NCBI GenBank assembly: GCA_965261535.1 | Contig: OZ253469.1 | Coordinates: 992,001 to 1,056,000 of the forward strand | Length of the DNA stretch: 64,000 bases | Reading direction: 5' to 3' | From: VXNE01 sp965261535 | GTDB taxonomy: Bacteria; Pseudomonadota; Gammaproteobacteria; Pseudomonadales; Azotimanducaceae | In this document: piece by piece, positions 50,911 to 60,040 of the stretch | How positions within the stretch are numbered: the first letter of the stretch is position 1 | How the letters are laid out: each line of letters opens with the position of its first letter | The notes under the pieces: model-generated | Told to the model about the DNA's origin: nothing | What the model saw: the letters and a program-made list of their open reading frames with translations, nothing else | Databases searched by the model: none | Made by a program: the position numbers and the translations under genes

Positions 50911-53900
50911 ATGAACGCAACTGCAAATCACCAAACACCGTGGATCCAGAACCTGATCCGCGTCGTTCTATCAAGCTGCCTGATCGCCTTTTCGCCGGCG
51001 GTTCTTGCGCAAGAGGAAGAAGCGGCCGAAGAGGAGGAGGTGCTCACTGCCGAAGAAGTGCTGCCAGCCGAAGACGACGAACCGGTGGCCGATGAACTCG
51101 TCGTCGTCACCGGCTCGCGCCTGAAGCGCGACACCTACTCAAGCATCGCGCCGCTGCAGATCATCACGGCGGAGGTTTCGCGGGAAGTCGGGTTGATCGA
51201 TGCCGGCGACATTCTGCGCGATTCGACCGCCTCCGCCGGCCGGCAAGTCGACTTGACGTTTCAGGGCTACGTGCTCGACAACGGTCCTGGCGCCACGGAA
51301 GTGAGTTTTCGCGGTTTGGGCGCAAGCCGCACGTTGCTTTTGATCAACGGTCGCCGCATGGCACCCTCCGGCGTGGAGGGCGCGCCGAGTTTTCCCGACC
51401 CCGGACTCATTCCCGGTTCCCTCGTGGCGCAATACGACCTGCTGCTCGACGGCGCGTCGTCCGTCTACGGTTCCGACGCCGTCGGGGGCGTCGCCAACAT
51501 CATCCTGCGCAAGGACTTCAACGGCCTGGAGGTGGGCGTATTGCCCACGCTGCCGCACCATGAGAACGGCTTCCGTCCCACAGCAAGCGCGACCTGGGGC
51601 AGAAATTTTGACCGCGGCTTTGTCGGCATCGGGGCCGAATGGTCGAAGTCCGAACCCGTCACGCTGGATGATCGCCCATGGACCGAGGGTTGCGAACGCC
51701 ATGCGGAAATAGACCAGAGCGGGCGCAGACGGCATCAGGAGCTGTTCTACACCACCGTTTTCGACATGGAATGGGATGATTGCCGCCTCGGCTCGCTAGC
51801 TCGACGCGTCTTCGTCCCCGGAACTAGATACGGCAGCATTTACTATACGCCGGGCTATAGCAACGGCGGCTGGCCCAACTTTTCAGAGTCGAACCTGTTC
51901 GGTTTCGGCGTCGACGGCGACGGCGACGGCATCAACGACGTCAGCTACCGCGACGCCGACCTCAACGGTAGGGAACAATTCCGTCACCTGTATCCTGAGC
52001 GAGAGCAGTTCAGCGTCATGGCCTACGGCGAATACACGCTCGAAGGAGAGATGAACCTGACGCCATTCTTCGAAGTCCTGTACGTCGAGCGCGACTTCCA
52101 TAGCAACAGCGGCGCGGGTCAGTTGTTTCCCGACGTGCCCGCGCGCAACCCGTTCAATCTCTGCAACCCCGAGGCCGAAAACGGCGTCGATTGCGGACTC
52201 GCCTGGCAAGCGCTCTTGAACAACCCCATCTATGCCGCGCAGTTCGCCAATGTAATCGGCGTCCCACCCACCGCATTTTCCTTCCTTTACACTGGCCCCT
52301 CGGGACCCATTCCCACGTTACCGATCGTGTCCGTGCGCGGAGATCGCACCCTCATCGACGTCGCGCAAGATCAGGTTCGGCTGGTGGCGGGCGCGCAGGG
52401 CGACTTGCCGTGGTTGAATTTCGGCGATTTCAGCAACTGGACGTTCGACTTCGCCGTCGTGCATACAACATCGAACGGCGTATCACGCCGGCCCGGCGTT
52501 CGGGAAGACCGACTCAATCTCGCCCTGGGGGCCTATTCGACCACGAATACACCGTGCGAAAACGACACCGGCGAACCGCTCGCTGCCGACGCCGCGCAGG
52601 GTTGCGTCCCTGTCAACATGTTCGCGCCGTCGCTGTATCCGGAAAGCGTCGTCGGCGATTTTGCCACTGCGGCCGAGCGGAACTATGTCTTCGACGACCG
52701 CGATTTCGATACGGTGTACCAACAGACGCTGATTTCCTACTACATGACCGGCAACGTGTTCCAGCTTCCCGCCGACTGGATCGTCGGCGGATTCGGTTTC
52801 GAATATCGACTCGACGATATCGACTCGATACCGGACGCGGTCGCCCGCGACGGACTTTTCTTCGGCTTCTTCGCCGACGGCGGTGCCGTCGGCGACAAGT
52901 ACACGCGGGAGCTTTTCGGCGAATTGGAGATTCCGATCATAGCGGGCCAACCGGCGGCGGAAGAGTTGGTCGTGAACTTGTCGGCGCGATGGACCGACGA
53001 CGAGTTCTACGGTGCCGCCTGGACGCACTCGTACAAGATGGCCTACCGTCCGGTCAACTCGCTGCTGTTCCGCGTCACCTCCGGAAGTTCCTATCGCGCG
53101 CCGAATCTCCGCGAACTCTTTCTGCGACCCCAGACCGGTTTCCTCAACGTGTTCGATCCGTGTCTGATCCCGGCACTCGCCATCGACGAACTGACCGGCG
53201 ACTATATTCCCGAAAACGACCAGCGCGAGGATATCGTGCTTGAAAATTGCCGCGCGAACGGGGTCGATCCCGCTATCGCCAGCAACAACGGGTTCAACGT
53301 CTACAACGCCGAAGTCGCAGCGGGCGGATTTCTGGACCTCGACGAGGAAACGTCGGAATCCCTGTCCGCCGGTTTCGCTTGGGAACAACCATTTACCAAC
53401 GCTTTCGATCTGTCCATCGGCGCGACCTACTACGAGATCGAAATCAACAACTCGATTGTCGAGCCCTCGGCCGGCTACATTGTCTTCGACTGCTACAACT
53501 CGCCCACCGGCAGCAGCGCGTTCTGCTCCCGCATCCAGCGCGAACCGGATCCCGCCCAACCGCTGATCGACTACATCGACCGGAGCTTCATCAATCGCGA
53601 CAGCGAAATCGCTCGCGGCGTCGATGTAAACGTCGCTTTCGAGGATACCTGGACGGTCTTTGGCCGCGCCATCGATATGGTGGTCGACCTGGTGTTCCAC
53701 CGTCAAATCGAACGATCAACGCTGTTTATCAATGACGAGGGACTGGAGGACTTCAACGAATTCCAAAAAGAGTGGGGCTTTCCCGAACGAACGGCGAGAC
53801 TCGATATCGGCGCCGAGTACGGCAAGTGGCGCTTCCGGTGGTCCACGAGTTACCTGGCCAGAGTAGATCAGGACGCTGAGGACGTTGACGACTTCGAAGA

Positions 53901-54186
53901 GGCAATCGATGGAGCCTCCAGCACCTGCTTGGGGCCACCGGACGATCTCCTCTGCCGGGATGTCGGCTTTGGCGACGAATACTTGACCCACCAGGTTTCC
54001 CTCTCTTGGCGCGGCGACACGTGGGTAGTCCTCGGCGGCATCCGCAACCTGTTCGACGAGCCGCCACCCGTTGTCGACGGAACCGAGAGCGGATCATCCA
54101 TCAACAATACGCCCATCGGCTACGGCTATGACGTCTTCGGCAGGGCCTACTTCTTTAACGTCCTACACCGTTTCGGCGGCTCGTAG
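50911..54186 (+). CDS. TonB-dependent outer-membrane receptor
   Basis: This is a 1091-residue TonB-dependent transporter. The signal peptide ends at AVLAQ, then comes an acidic linker (EEEAAEEEEVLTAEE) and the plug: ELVVVTGSRLKRDTYSS, DAGDILRDSTASAGRQVD, SFRGLGASRTLLLINGRRMA, DLLLDGASSVYGSDAVGGVANIILRK. A large beta-barrel full of short aromatic strands follows, and the end is ALYRVGY-like (FGRAYFFNVLHRFGGS). ATG 50911 has AAGGAGGGAAGG just upstream. Receptors of this oar/iron-siderophore-like type import peptides or sugars in relatives. The next gene, an exported S9 peptidase, suggests peptide uptake. Confidence 0.93.
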   Translation: MNATANHQTPWIQNLIRVVLSSCLIAFSPAVLAQEEEAAEEEEVLTAEEVLPAEDDEPVADELVVVTGSRLKRDTYSSIAPLQIITAEVSREVGLIDAGDILRDSTASAGRQVDLTFQGYVLDNGPGATEVSFRGLGASRTLLLINGRRMAPSGVEGAPSFPDPGLIPGSLVAQYDLLLDGASSVYGSDAVGGVANIILRKDFNGLEVGVLPTLPHHENGFRPTASATWGRNFDRGFVGIGAEWSKSEPVTLDDRPWTEGCERHAEIDQSGRRRHQELFYTTVFDMEWDDCRLGSLARRVFVPGTRYGSIYYTPGYSNGGWPNFSESNLFGFGVDGDGDGINDVSYRDADLNGREQFRHLYPEREQFSVMAYGEYTLEGEMNLTPFFEVLYVERDFHSNSGAGQLFPDVPARNPFNLCNPEAENGVDCGLAWQALLNNPIYAAQFANVIGVPPTAFSFLYTGPSGPIPTLPIVSVRGDRTLIDVAQDQVRLVAGAQGDLPWLNFGDFSNWTFDFAVVHTTSNGVSRRPGVREDRLNLALGAYSTTNTPCENDTGEPLAADAAQGCVPVNMFAPSLYPESVVGDFATAAERNYVFDDRDFDTVYQQTLISYYMTGNVFQLPADWIVGGFGFEYRLDDIDSIPDAVARDGLFFGFFADGGAVGDKYTRELFGELEIPIIAGQPAAEELVVNLSARWTDDEFYGAAWTHSYKMAYRPVNSLLFRVTSGSSYRAPNLRELFLRPQTGFLNVFDPCLIPALAIDELTGDYIPENDQREDIVLENCRANGVDPAIASNNGFNVYNAEVAAGGFLDLDEETSESLSAGFAWEQPFTNAFDLSIGATYYEIEINNSIVEPSAGYIVFDCYNSPTGSSAFCSRIQREPDPAQPLIDYIDRSFINRDSEIARGVDVNVAFEDTWTVFGRAIDMVVDLVFHRQIERSTLFINDEGLEDFNEFQKEWGFPERTARLDIGAEYGKWRFRWSTSYLARVDQDAEDVDDFEEAIDGASSTCLGPPDDLLCRDVGFGDEYLTHQVSLSWRGDTWVVLGGIRNLFDEPPPVVDGTESGSSINNTPIGYGYDVFGRAYFFNVLHRFGGS

Positions 54187-54255
54187 AGCAGGCGAAGAGC
54201 AACGCCGGAAGGGCTGGACCTTCCCTGCTTGCAGCGCCTTGATCGGGAGGATCGA

Positions 54256-56250
54256 ATGACGAAAAGGAAACATCCTTGCGCGGTGCGCGTATTCGCCACG
54301 TACGCCGCCGCGCTGTGCCTGGCCTGCGCGGCGGTTGGCGCATCCGAGGAGCCGCTCAAACCTTACCCGCTTGAATACTGGGCGCTGCGTGACGTCATAA
54401 GCAACGTCGAGTTGTCTGCGGACGCTACCTACATGGCGTTGATGAAGATCCCAACCCGCAACGCCAATCCGATCATCGAGATCTACGAGACCGCTGACCT
54501 CGCGAAGGAGCCGTTCCGTCTCGACGCGGATCCCATGGAGATCATTCAGTACTCCTGGGTAAGCGATACGGACTTGGTGTTCGCGTTGCGGCAAAAGGTT
54601 CGCGACAAGATCGAGGGCTTCAACCGTGGCGTGTACGAATTCAAGGTCGCCATGCTCGATGTGCCGGGACGCAAAACCACGGAATTGAGCAATGAAAACC
54701 TGTTCGTGGCCCATGTTCTGCCGAACGAGCCCGACAAGATCATCGTCGAAGCCTTCCCGGCAGACGACGACGGACCGGGGGCAAAGATCAAGGAAGCCTT
54801 CCGGTCGCGCTCCTACCACGAAATGGATCTCAAGAAGGGGACGACAAAGCTCCTGATCCGATCCAGACCGTACATCGGGCGAATTTTTTTCGACGGCGAC
54901 GGCAAACCGCGCTTGACCGGCGGCTTCGACCGCGGCACCCAGGAATACGTTTCGTACGTACGCCGACCCGGCGCTTCGGGCTGGGAGGAATTCCACCGCC
55001 AACACGAAGACGAGTTCGGGTTCCTCCGGGTCGGAGGCATCGACGAAACGAAGGCCGACAGTATCTACGTGATCGCGCTGAACGGCGAGGATACGTATGG
55101 GCTCTGGTCCCTCGACCTGAATACCAAGGCCATGGAACCGATCTACCGTCGCTCCGATGTGGACGTAATCGGAGTTCGCCTTCATAGCAACTCGTGGACC
55201 GACTTCGACCGGGTTGTCGGCGTGGCCTACTTTACGGACAAGCTGCACGTCGAGTACTTCGACGAACTGGAGGGGGCGACCCACGCCCAACTCGAAAGCA
55301 TCATCCCCTACGCGCACTATGTGCGAATCCGCAGCCGCTCTCGCGACGGGGCAACGATGCTCGTGTACAACGTAGGGCCGAGGGACCCGGGCACCTACTT
55401 CCTCTTGAAAGACGGCCGGCTACAGACCGTCGGTAGCGAAAAGCCCCTCCTCCGTAGCGAAGACCTCGCTGACTTTCGGCGCATCCAGTACAAGGCGCGG
55501 GATGGCATGACCATCCCCGCCTTTCTCACGGTGCCGCACGGCGAACCGCCGTTTCCGCTGGTCGTCATGCCCCATGGCGGACCTTTCATCCACGAGCGCC
55601 CCTACACCTATTTCGATGAGTGGACCCAGTTGCTCGCCAACAACGGGTATCTCGTATTGCAGCCGCAATATCGCGGGTCGGAAGGGTACGGCATGAAGTT
55701 CAAACACGCCGCTTTCGGGAAGGGCGGCTACGGCGGCTACGGAATGCAGGACGACAAGGACGACGGCGCCATGCATCTCGTCAAGGAGGGTCTGGCGGAC
55801 AAGGACCGGATGGCCATGTTCGGGTGGTCCTACGGCGGCTACGCGGCGCTGGTCGCCGCATCCCGCTCACCGCAGATCTATCAGTGTACCGTCGCCGGCG
55901 CTGCGGTCGCGGACCGGATGATGCAGGTCAACTATTTCCGCGACCGTGTTCGCGGGGCAGAAGGTATCGCCCAAACCCGCACATGGCTGAAGAGCCTGTC
56001 GCCCATCGACGAAGTGGAGAAGGTCAACGTGCCGATGTTGATCGTCCACGGCGATGTCGATCAGCGCGTGCCGGTTGACCACGCGAAGAAGTACCTGAAA
56101 GAACTGGACAAGCAGGGCAAGTCCTACAAGTACGTGGAACTGGAAGGCGCCGATCACTTCTCGAACGCGCTGTTCTACGACCACAAGATCACGTTCTACA
56201 ACGCGCTGATCGACTACCTGAAGAACGACTGCGGGCCGGGGGGGTTGTAG
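54256..56250 (+). CDS. S9-family (prolyl oligopeptidase-like) serine peptidase, exported
   Basis: This is a 664-residue peptidase. It has a signal sequence (VRVFATYAAALCLACAAVGA), an N-terminal beta-propeller-like region (about 30-390) and a C-terminal alpha/beta hydrolase domain. The latter has PLVVMPHGGPFIHERPYTYF, QPQYRGSEGYG, the nucleophile Ser in MFGWSYGGYAALVAAS, Asp in IVHGDVDQRVPVDHA and His in ELEGADHFSN. This is the acyl-aminoacyl/DPP-IV type S9 architecture. ATG 54256 has GGGAGG 5 bases upstream. It follows the TonB receptor by 69 bases and probably degrades peptides in the periplasm. Confidence 0.93.
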   Translation: MTKRKHPCAVRVFATYAAALCLACAAVGASEEPLKPYPLEYWALRDVISNVELSADATYMALMKIPTRNANPIIEIYETADLAKEPFRLDADPMEIIQYSWVSDTDLVFALRQKVRDKIEGFNRGVYEFKVAMLDVPGRKTTELSNENLFVAHVLPNEPDKIIVEAFPADDDGPGAKIKEAFRSRSYHEMDLKKGTTKLLIRSRPYIGRIFFDGDGKPRLTGGFDRGTQEYVSYVRRPGASGWEEFHRQHEDEFGFLRVGGIDETKADSIYVIALNGEDTYGLWSLDLNTKAMEPIYRRSDVDVIGVRLHSNSWTDFDRVVGVAYFTDKLHVEYFDELEGATHAQLESIIPYAHYVRIRSRSRDGATMLVYNVGPRDPGTYFLLKDGRLQTVGSEKPLLRSEDLADFRRIQYKARDGMTIPAFLTVPHGEPPFPLVVMPHGGPFIHERPYTYFDEWTQLLANNGYLVLQPQYRGSEGYGMKFKHAAFGKGGYGGYGMQDDKDDGAMHLVKEGLADKDRMAMFGWSYGGYAALVAASRSPQIYQCTVAGAAVADRMMQVNYFRDRVRGAEGIAQTRTWLKSLSPIDEVEKVNVPMLIVHGDVDQRVPVDHAKKYLKELDKQGKSYKYVELEGADHFSNALFYDHKITFYNALIDYLKNDCGPGGL

Positions 56251-56375
56251 CGGCGGTTGCGCGGTTGGGCTGGCCAAGGCCATTCACTCGGCGCATTGGC
56301 GCTATGATCGCCTCTGAACCCACTCACCAATTAGACATACCAATGAGCATCCACGGAACCGGCCCTATCGTCTGA

Positions 56376-57005
56376 ATGACTCTGGCGACTTCCCCTATCA
56401 CCGAAGCCGTCATCGTCGCGCAGTCTATCCCCCTCTGTGCAGCCGATCTGCTCAATGGCGCGAGCCCCTTCATAACGCCCGTCGTTCTCGTCGCCGCCGC
56501 TATCGGGGCGTGGCGTGTGCAAGCCAACATCCTCGCGCGAAGAACGGCATTCGACTACGTCGCCCAGTACGAACTGAGCCAGGACTATCAGGATGCCGCC
56601 GCCAAAGCCCTCAGACTTCTCATCCCTCGGCCCCACCCTGGGGACTGGGAAGAATTCGCCGCGCGGTGGTCCCAAGGCAACATGTCCCCGGAGGAGGAAC
56701 GAGAAAGCATGCCCGCTTTCCAATGGCTCAACCGTCGAGAATTTGCTGCCATCGCCATACTCAACGGCTCAATGCATCAACCTTCATACGCCACTTGGTG
56801 GGGCATCGAATTCATCCATGAGTGGAACCGCGCCCGAGGTTTCGTCATCGCTCTTCGCGACACGAGACGCGGCGATGAAGACCTTTATTCCAACTTCGAG
56901 CGCCTCGCGACTTCCGCCAAGTTTCGCCAAGTTTCGCCAACTCGCCAAATGGGACCAACACGCGCAGAACGACGCACAACGGTAACTTCGAACTCCGTCA
57001 CTTAA
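56376..57005 (+). CDS. DUF4760 family protein with one N-terminal membrane segment
   Basis: This is a 209-residue protein. A membrane segment (about 28-44, FITPVVLVAAAIGAWRV) is followed by a helical DUF4760-like part: RRTAFDYVAQYELSQDYQDA, FQWLNRREFAAIAILNGSM and YATWWGIEFIHEWNRARGFV. The function is unknown. The C-terminal part has a small internal duplication (TTTCGCCAAG twice, 56919-56942), after which the tail loses resemblance to the family, so the end may be altered. A ten-codon mini-ORF (56343-56375) ends at the base before the ATG, which may affect its translation. Confidence 0.65.
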   Translation: MTLATSPITEAVIVAQSIPLCAADLLNGASPFITPVVLVAAAIGAWRVQANILARRTAFDYVAQYELSQDYQDAAAKALRLLIPRPHPGDWEEFAARWSQGNMSPEEERESMPAFQWLNRREFAAIAILNGSMHQPSYATWWGIEFIHEWNRARGFVIALRDTRRGDEDLYSNFERLATSAKFRQVSPTRQMGPTRAERRTTVTSNSVT

Positions 57006-57131
57006 CCGGCGAACCCCCGCCGAACATTTCCGCCTAACTGCATTCCTGCATTTCCGCCAGCCTATGAACTCAACCTCGTGGCGCGCAAGCACCCCCAGGA
57101 TGGCTGAAAAGTCAGCTACGGTTTCTGGCAT
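57006..57131 (-). pseudogene. Remnant of an AbiEii/MNT-type nucleotidyltransferase
   Basis: From ATG 57131 the complement gives PETVADFSAILGVLARHEVEFI, the typical first helix and strand of small nucleotidyltransferases. The expected VVGG motif should follow but is replaced by GWRKCRN and non-homologous sequence. The catalytic GS..D..D motifs are absent. The start overlaps the upstream small gene (57112-57279), as in intact loci of this kind, so this is the cut end of a toxin-antitoxin-like pair. Confidence 0.6.
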
Positions 57132-57279
57132 TCCGAGCGTTCAGGATGGCATTCACGTTGTTCTGCAAAATCTGAAGGCGTTCTTCCGGAGTCTTTGATG
57201 CCATCCACCGAAGCATCGTCAAATCAACTCCCGATCGCGCATTGGAGGACCGCGGAATCTTCGAGTTGCTACCGGCCAT
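57112..57279 (-). CDS. Small protein upstream of a nucleotidyltransferase (putative antitoxin)
   Basis: A 55-residue product, MAGSNSKIPRSSNARSGVDL followed by TMLRWMASKTPEERLQILQN and NVNAILNARNARNRS, is read from ATG 57279 to TGA 57114-57112. The MLRW.ASKTPEERL..LQ pattern is typical of small proteins encoded just before AbiEii-like nucleotidyltransferases, with overlapping ends. The remnant of that second gene begins inside its 3' end. The presumed antitoxin role is inference from linkage. Confidence 0.6.
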   Translation of the reverse strand: MAGSNSKIPRSSNARSGVDLTMLRWMASKTPEERLQILQNNVNAILNARNARNRS

Positions 57280-57475
57280 TTGTTCATTATAGAAGCCAGA
57301 CTGAAGCCGCGCATATGACGGCCCTGGTCGTAGGTCGCGGCACGGCGCTCACGCGGCGGTCCTTCGATCATCATCATCGTAGCAACGCGACCGTTGAAGG
57401 GCATCCAGTCGGCGATCAAGGCCGGTGGGCCTATCGCAATGGCTGACTTCACTCTCACCCGGAAGCACTGACCCC

Positions 57476-59260
57476 GTGTCCCAGCCGAGACTCATACGGC
57501 CCTTCGAGCTTGTTCCGGACGAATTGGACTGGACCGGACGCCGGCTCGGCGAGACGATCTGGCAGATGCTGAACGCCGCTCGCGACGGGGACACCACCAG
57601 GCTCCGCGCGATGCTCGAAGACGATCCGACCCTGGTCAATGCGGAGTTCTGGTACACGCCACCGCTGCACTTCGCCGTGCGCGAAGGCCATCTGGACGCT
57701 ACGCGCATGCTGCTGGAAGCCGGCGCTGACATCTTCCACTGCTCGCTGTACGCACAGGAAACCCTGCTGCAAATGGCCCTCGACCGCGGCCACGACGAAG
57801 TTGCGAATCTCCTGCGCGATGAATTGAGACGTCGTGTCTCCTCCTCCGGCAGCCGCCATGCGATCCATGACGCCGTCTCCGCTGGCGACGCCGACACCGT
57901 CGAGAAACTTCTCGCGGGGGAACCCGACCTGGCGAACCGCGGCGACCATCTCGGCCGGAGACCCTTGCACTTCGCCGTTGAAGTCGGCCGCGCCGATCTC
58001 GTCAACCGCCGCATCGATCTGGGCGCGGACGTGGACGCGTCGGGATTCAGCAGCGATGATCGCCTCGGCGGAACCGGATTCCGACCGGTGGCGCTGGCGC
58101 TTTGGCAACATCCCTATTGGCAGCAGCGCAACGACTGCGCCATCGCCCGACAGTTGCTCGCGCGGGGCGCGCGCTACTCGATCACCGTTGCCGCCGCACT
58201 GGGCGACGAGGAACGCGCGCGTGAATTGCTGGCATCGAACGCCGAACTCGCCAACGATCAGGAACCGGGCGGCAAGCGGCCACTGTCAGCCGCCGCCGAG
58301 CGCAACCACGTCGCTATCGTCAAACACCTACTCGACGCGGGAACCGACCCCAATCTCGGCGAAGGTCCCAACTGCCCGAAGGGCTACGCGCTGTGGGCGG
58401 CAGCGCGTCTTGGTTTCTTCGAAGTCGCGAAGATGCTCCTCGATGCGGGCGCCGATCCCAATGCCGACGTGGAGTCGTCGGGGACACCCACCGGGACGTC
58501 CAACAAGGAAATGCGCGCCCTGCTCTACGAACACGGAGGGCGCATGCCGCTCGCCATGCACTTCTACGAAGGCAACATCGACACGGTTGCCGCACTGCTC
58601 GACGCGAAGCCCGACATGTTCGACGAACTGCGCGTCACGGAAGGATTCACCATGGCGGTATCCGCCGGCCACGACGCGCTCGTGGGCCTGATGCTGGCTC
58701 GTGGCTTGCGCGTTCCCGCCTCGGTCAGCTACTGCCAGACCTACCTGTGGCGATCACTCGACCTCGCCCGATTGCTGCTCGACCACGACATGGACCCCAA
58801 CCTGCCCAACTGGCAGCAGGTCCGCCCGCTTCACTACATTGCCGAGAACGGGGAAATCGACAAGGCGCGTTTGTTTCTCGGGTACGGCGGCGACCCCAAC
58901 GCCATCGACGAGGAATACCGCACGACGCCCCTCGGCTGGGCGGCTCGACGCGGACAGACCGAATTCGTCCGCTTCGCGTTGGCGAACGGTTTCGATCCAA
59001 CGCTGCCGGAAGCGCCAGCCTGGGCGACCCCTTTGGCGTGGGCTCAACGCCGGGGCCACGACGAAGTTGCCAGGTTGCTGGAAAGCCATGTCCCGAGTTG
59101 GGCATTTCCGACCCGTTCGGGTTGCCTCAATGCAACCCACCTGCGACAGCCGCTCGCCCCCGCCAGCCCATCAAAGACCCGCCACTTCGCACCGATACAA
59201 AAGCGGACAAGTCATGAGCTGCTGACAGGATTCGCTGGCGTCGCTCGTGATAACGTCTGA
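57476..59260 (+). CDS. Ankyrin-repeat protein
   Basis: This is a 594-residue protein built of about 12-14 ankyrin-like repeats: IWQMLNAARDGDTTRLRAML, TPPLHFAVREGHLDATRMLL, RRPLHFAVEVGRADLV, GYALWAAARLGFFEVAKMLL, DAGADPNAD and TTPLGWAARRGQTEFVRFAL. No signal peptide or enzymatic domain is seen; it is probably a cytosolic protein-binding scaffold. GTG 57476 is preferred over ATG 57425 because the first recognisable residues follow it. The last repeat ends at RRGHDEVARLLESH near 59090, after which about 57 residues of low-complexity, Ser/Thr/Arg-rich sequence look like read-through past a lost stop codon. Confidence 0.85.
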   Translation: MSQPRLIRPFELVPDELDWTGRRLGETIWQMLNAARDGDTTRLRAMLEDDPTLVNAEFWYTPPLHFAVREGHLDATRMLLEAGADIFHCSLYAQETLLQMALDRGHDEVANLLRDELRRRVSSSGSRHAIHDAVSAGDADTVEKLLAGEPDLANRGDHLGRRPLHFAVEVGRADLVNRRIDLGADVDASGFSSDDRLGGTGFRPVALALWQHPYWQQRNDCAIARQLLARGARYSITVAAALGDEERARELLASNAELANDQEPGGKRPLSAAAERNHVAIVKHLLDAGTDPNLGEGPNCPKGYALWAAARLGFFEVAKMLLDAGADPNADVESSGTPTGTSNKEMRALLYEHGGRMPLAMHFYEGNIDTVAALLDAKPDMFDELRVTEGFTMAVSAGHDALVGLMLARGLRVPASVSYCQTYLWRSLDLARLLLDHDMDPNLPNWQQVRPLHYIAENGEIDKARLFLGYGGDPNAIDEEYRTTPLGWAARRGQTEFVRFALANGFDPTLPEAPAWATPLAWAQRRGHDEVARLLESHVPSWAFPTRSGCLNATHLRQPLAPASPSKTRHFAPIQKRTSHELLTGFAGVARDNV

Positions 59261-59292
59261 TGTACAAAGTAATGAACATGTCGGCTTGAGCG

Positions 59293-59574
59293 ATGACCCG
59301 GCAGTACTCAATTGCAGATGCCCGCCGCAATCTCCCAAGCCTGATTCGGGAAGCCGAAAATGGCAGAACGGTGGAGTTGACGCGACGCGGCGAACCCGTT
59401 GCCGTGTTGGTTGGATGCCGAACATTCGAGCAGCTTTCCGCAGGTCGACGTGGTTTCGTGGATGCCTATCGGGATTTCAAGGAGGCCGTTGATCTCAAAG
59501 AGCTCGCCCTGGATCCGGACGAACTGTTTGAAGGTACGCGGGATACGGCGTCTGGGCGCGACATACGGTTCTGA
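59293..59574 (+). CDS. Phd/YefM-family antitoxin
   Basis: This is a 93-residue antitoxin. The N-terminal DNA-binding Phd fold is QYSIADARRNLPSLIREAE, then RTVELTRRGEPVAVLVGCRTFEQL. The C-terminal half (FVDAYRDFKEAVDLKELALD) is a toxin-binding helix. It is directly upstream of the PIN-domain toxin (3 bases), giving a classical Phd-VapC type II pair. It probably represses its own promoter in the short gap after the ankyrin gene. Confidence 0.9.
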   Translation: MTRQYSIADARRNLPSLIREAENGRTVELTRRGEPVAVLVGCRTFEQLSAGRRGFVDAYRDFKEAVDLKELALDPDELFEGTRDTASGRDIRF

Positions 59575-59577
59575 TCA

Positions 59578-59988
59578 GTGCGATATCTGCTCGATGCCAA
59601 TACGGTCTCTGAACCACTGCGCGCAAAGCCCCATGTCGAGATCATGAGCGGGCTCCGCAAGCATCACGCCGAGGCGGCGATCCCCGCGCCGGGTTGGCAC
59701 GAGTTGCGCTTCGGATGCTCACGGCTTCCCCAATCTCGCCGTCGTCAAGCGATAGAAAGCTATCTCGAAGATGTTGTTCTGGCCAGCTTCCGAGTGCTTC
59801 CCTACAACCGAGAAGCAGCCGATTGGCACGCAATCGAACGTGCACGGCTTGGCGCGCTAGGCGGGACGCCACCGTTCGTCGACGGGCAGATTGCCGACAT
59901 TGCGTACATCAACGACCTTGTCCTCATTACGTCGAATACAGGAGACTTCGAGCACTTCCGCGGGCTGCGGGTGCAAAGTTGGGCGTGA
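59578..59988 (+). CDS. vapC: VapC-like PIN-domain ribonuclease toxin
   Basis: This is a 136-residue PIN domain. The acidic metal site is Asp6 in YLLDANTVSEP, Glu42 in GWHELRFG, Asp102/Asp107 in FVDGQIADIAY and Asp123 in ITSNTGDFEHF. The order and length are those of VapC toxins, which cut tRNA or rRNA. GTG 59578 follows the antitoxin stop by 3 bases. All catalytic residues are in place, so the toxin looks functional. Confidence 0.92.
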   Translation: MRYLLDANTVSEPLRAKPHVEIMSGLRKHHAEAAIPAPGWHELRFGCSRLPQSRRRQAIESYLEDVVLASFRVLPYNREAADWHAIERARLGALGGTPPFVDGQIADIAYINDLVLITSNTGDFEHFRGLRVQSWA

Positions 59989-60040
59989 GAACAAGGCAAA
60001 ACAGGATACAACGGGCAACCCGACTTCGAACTGAATATCC

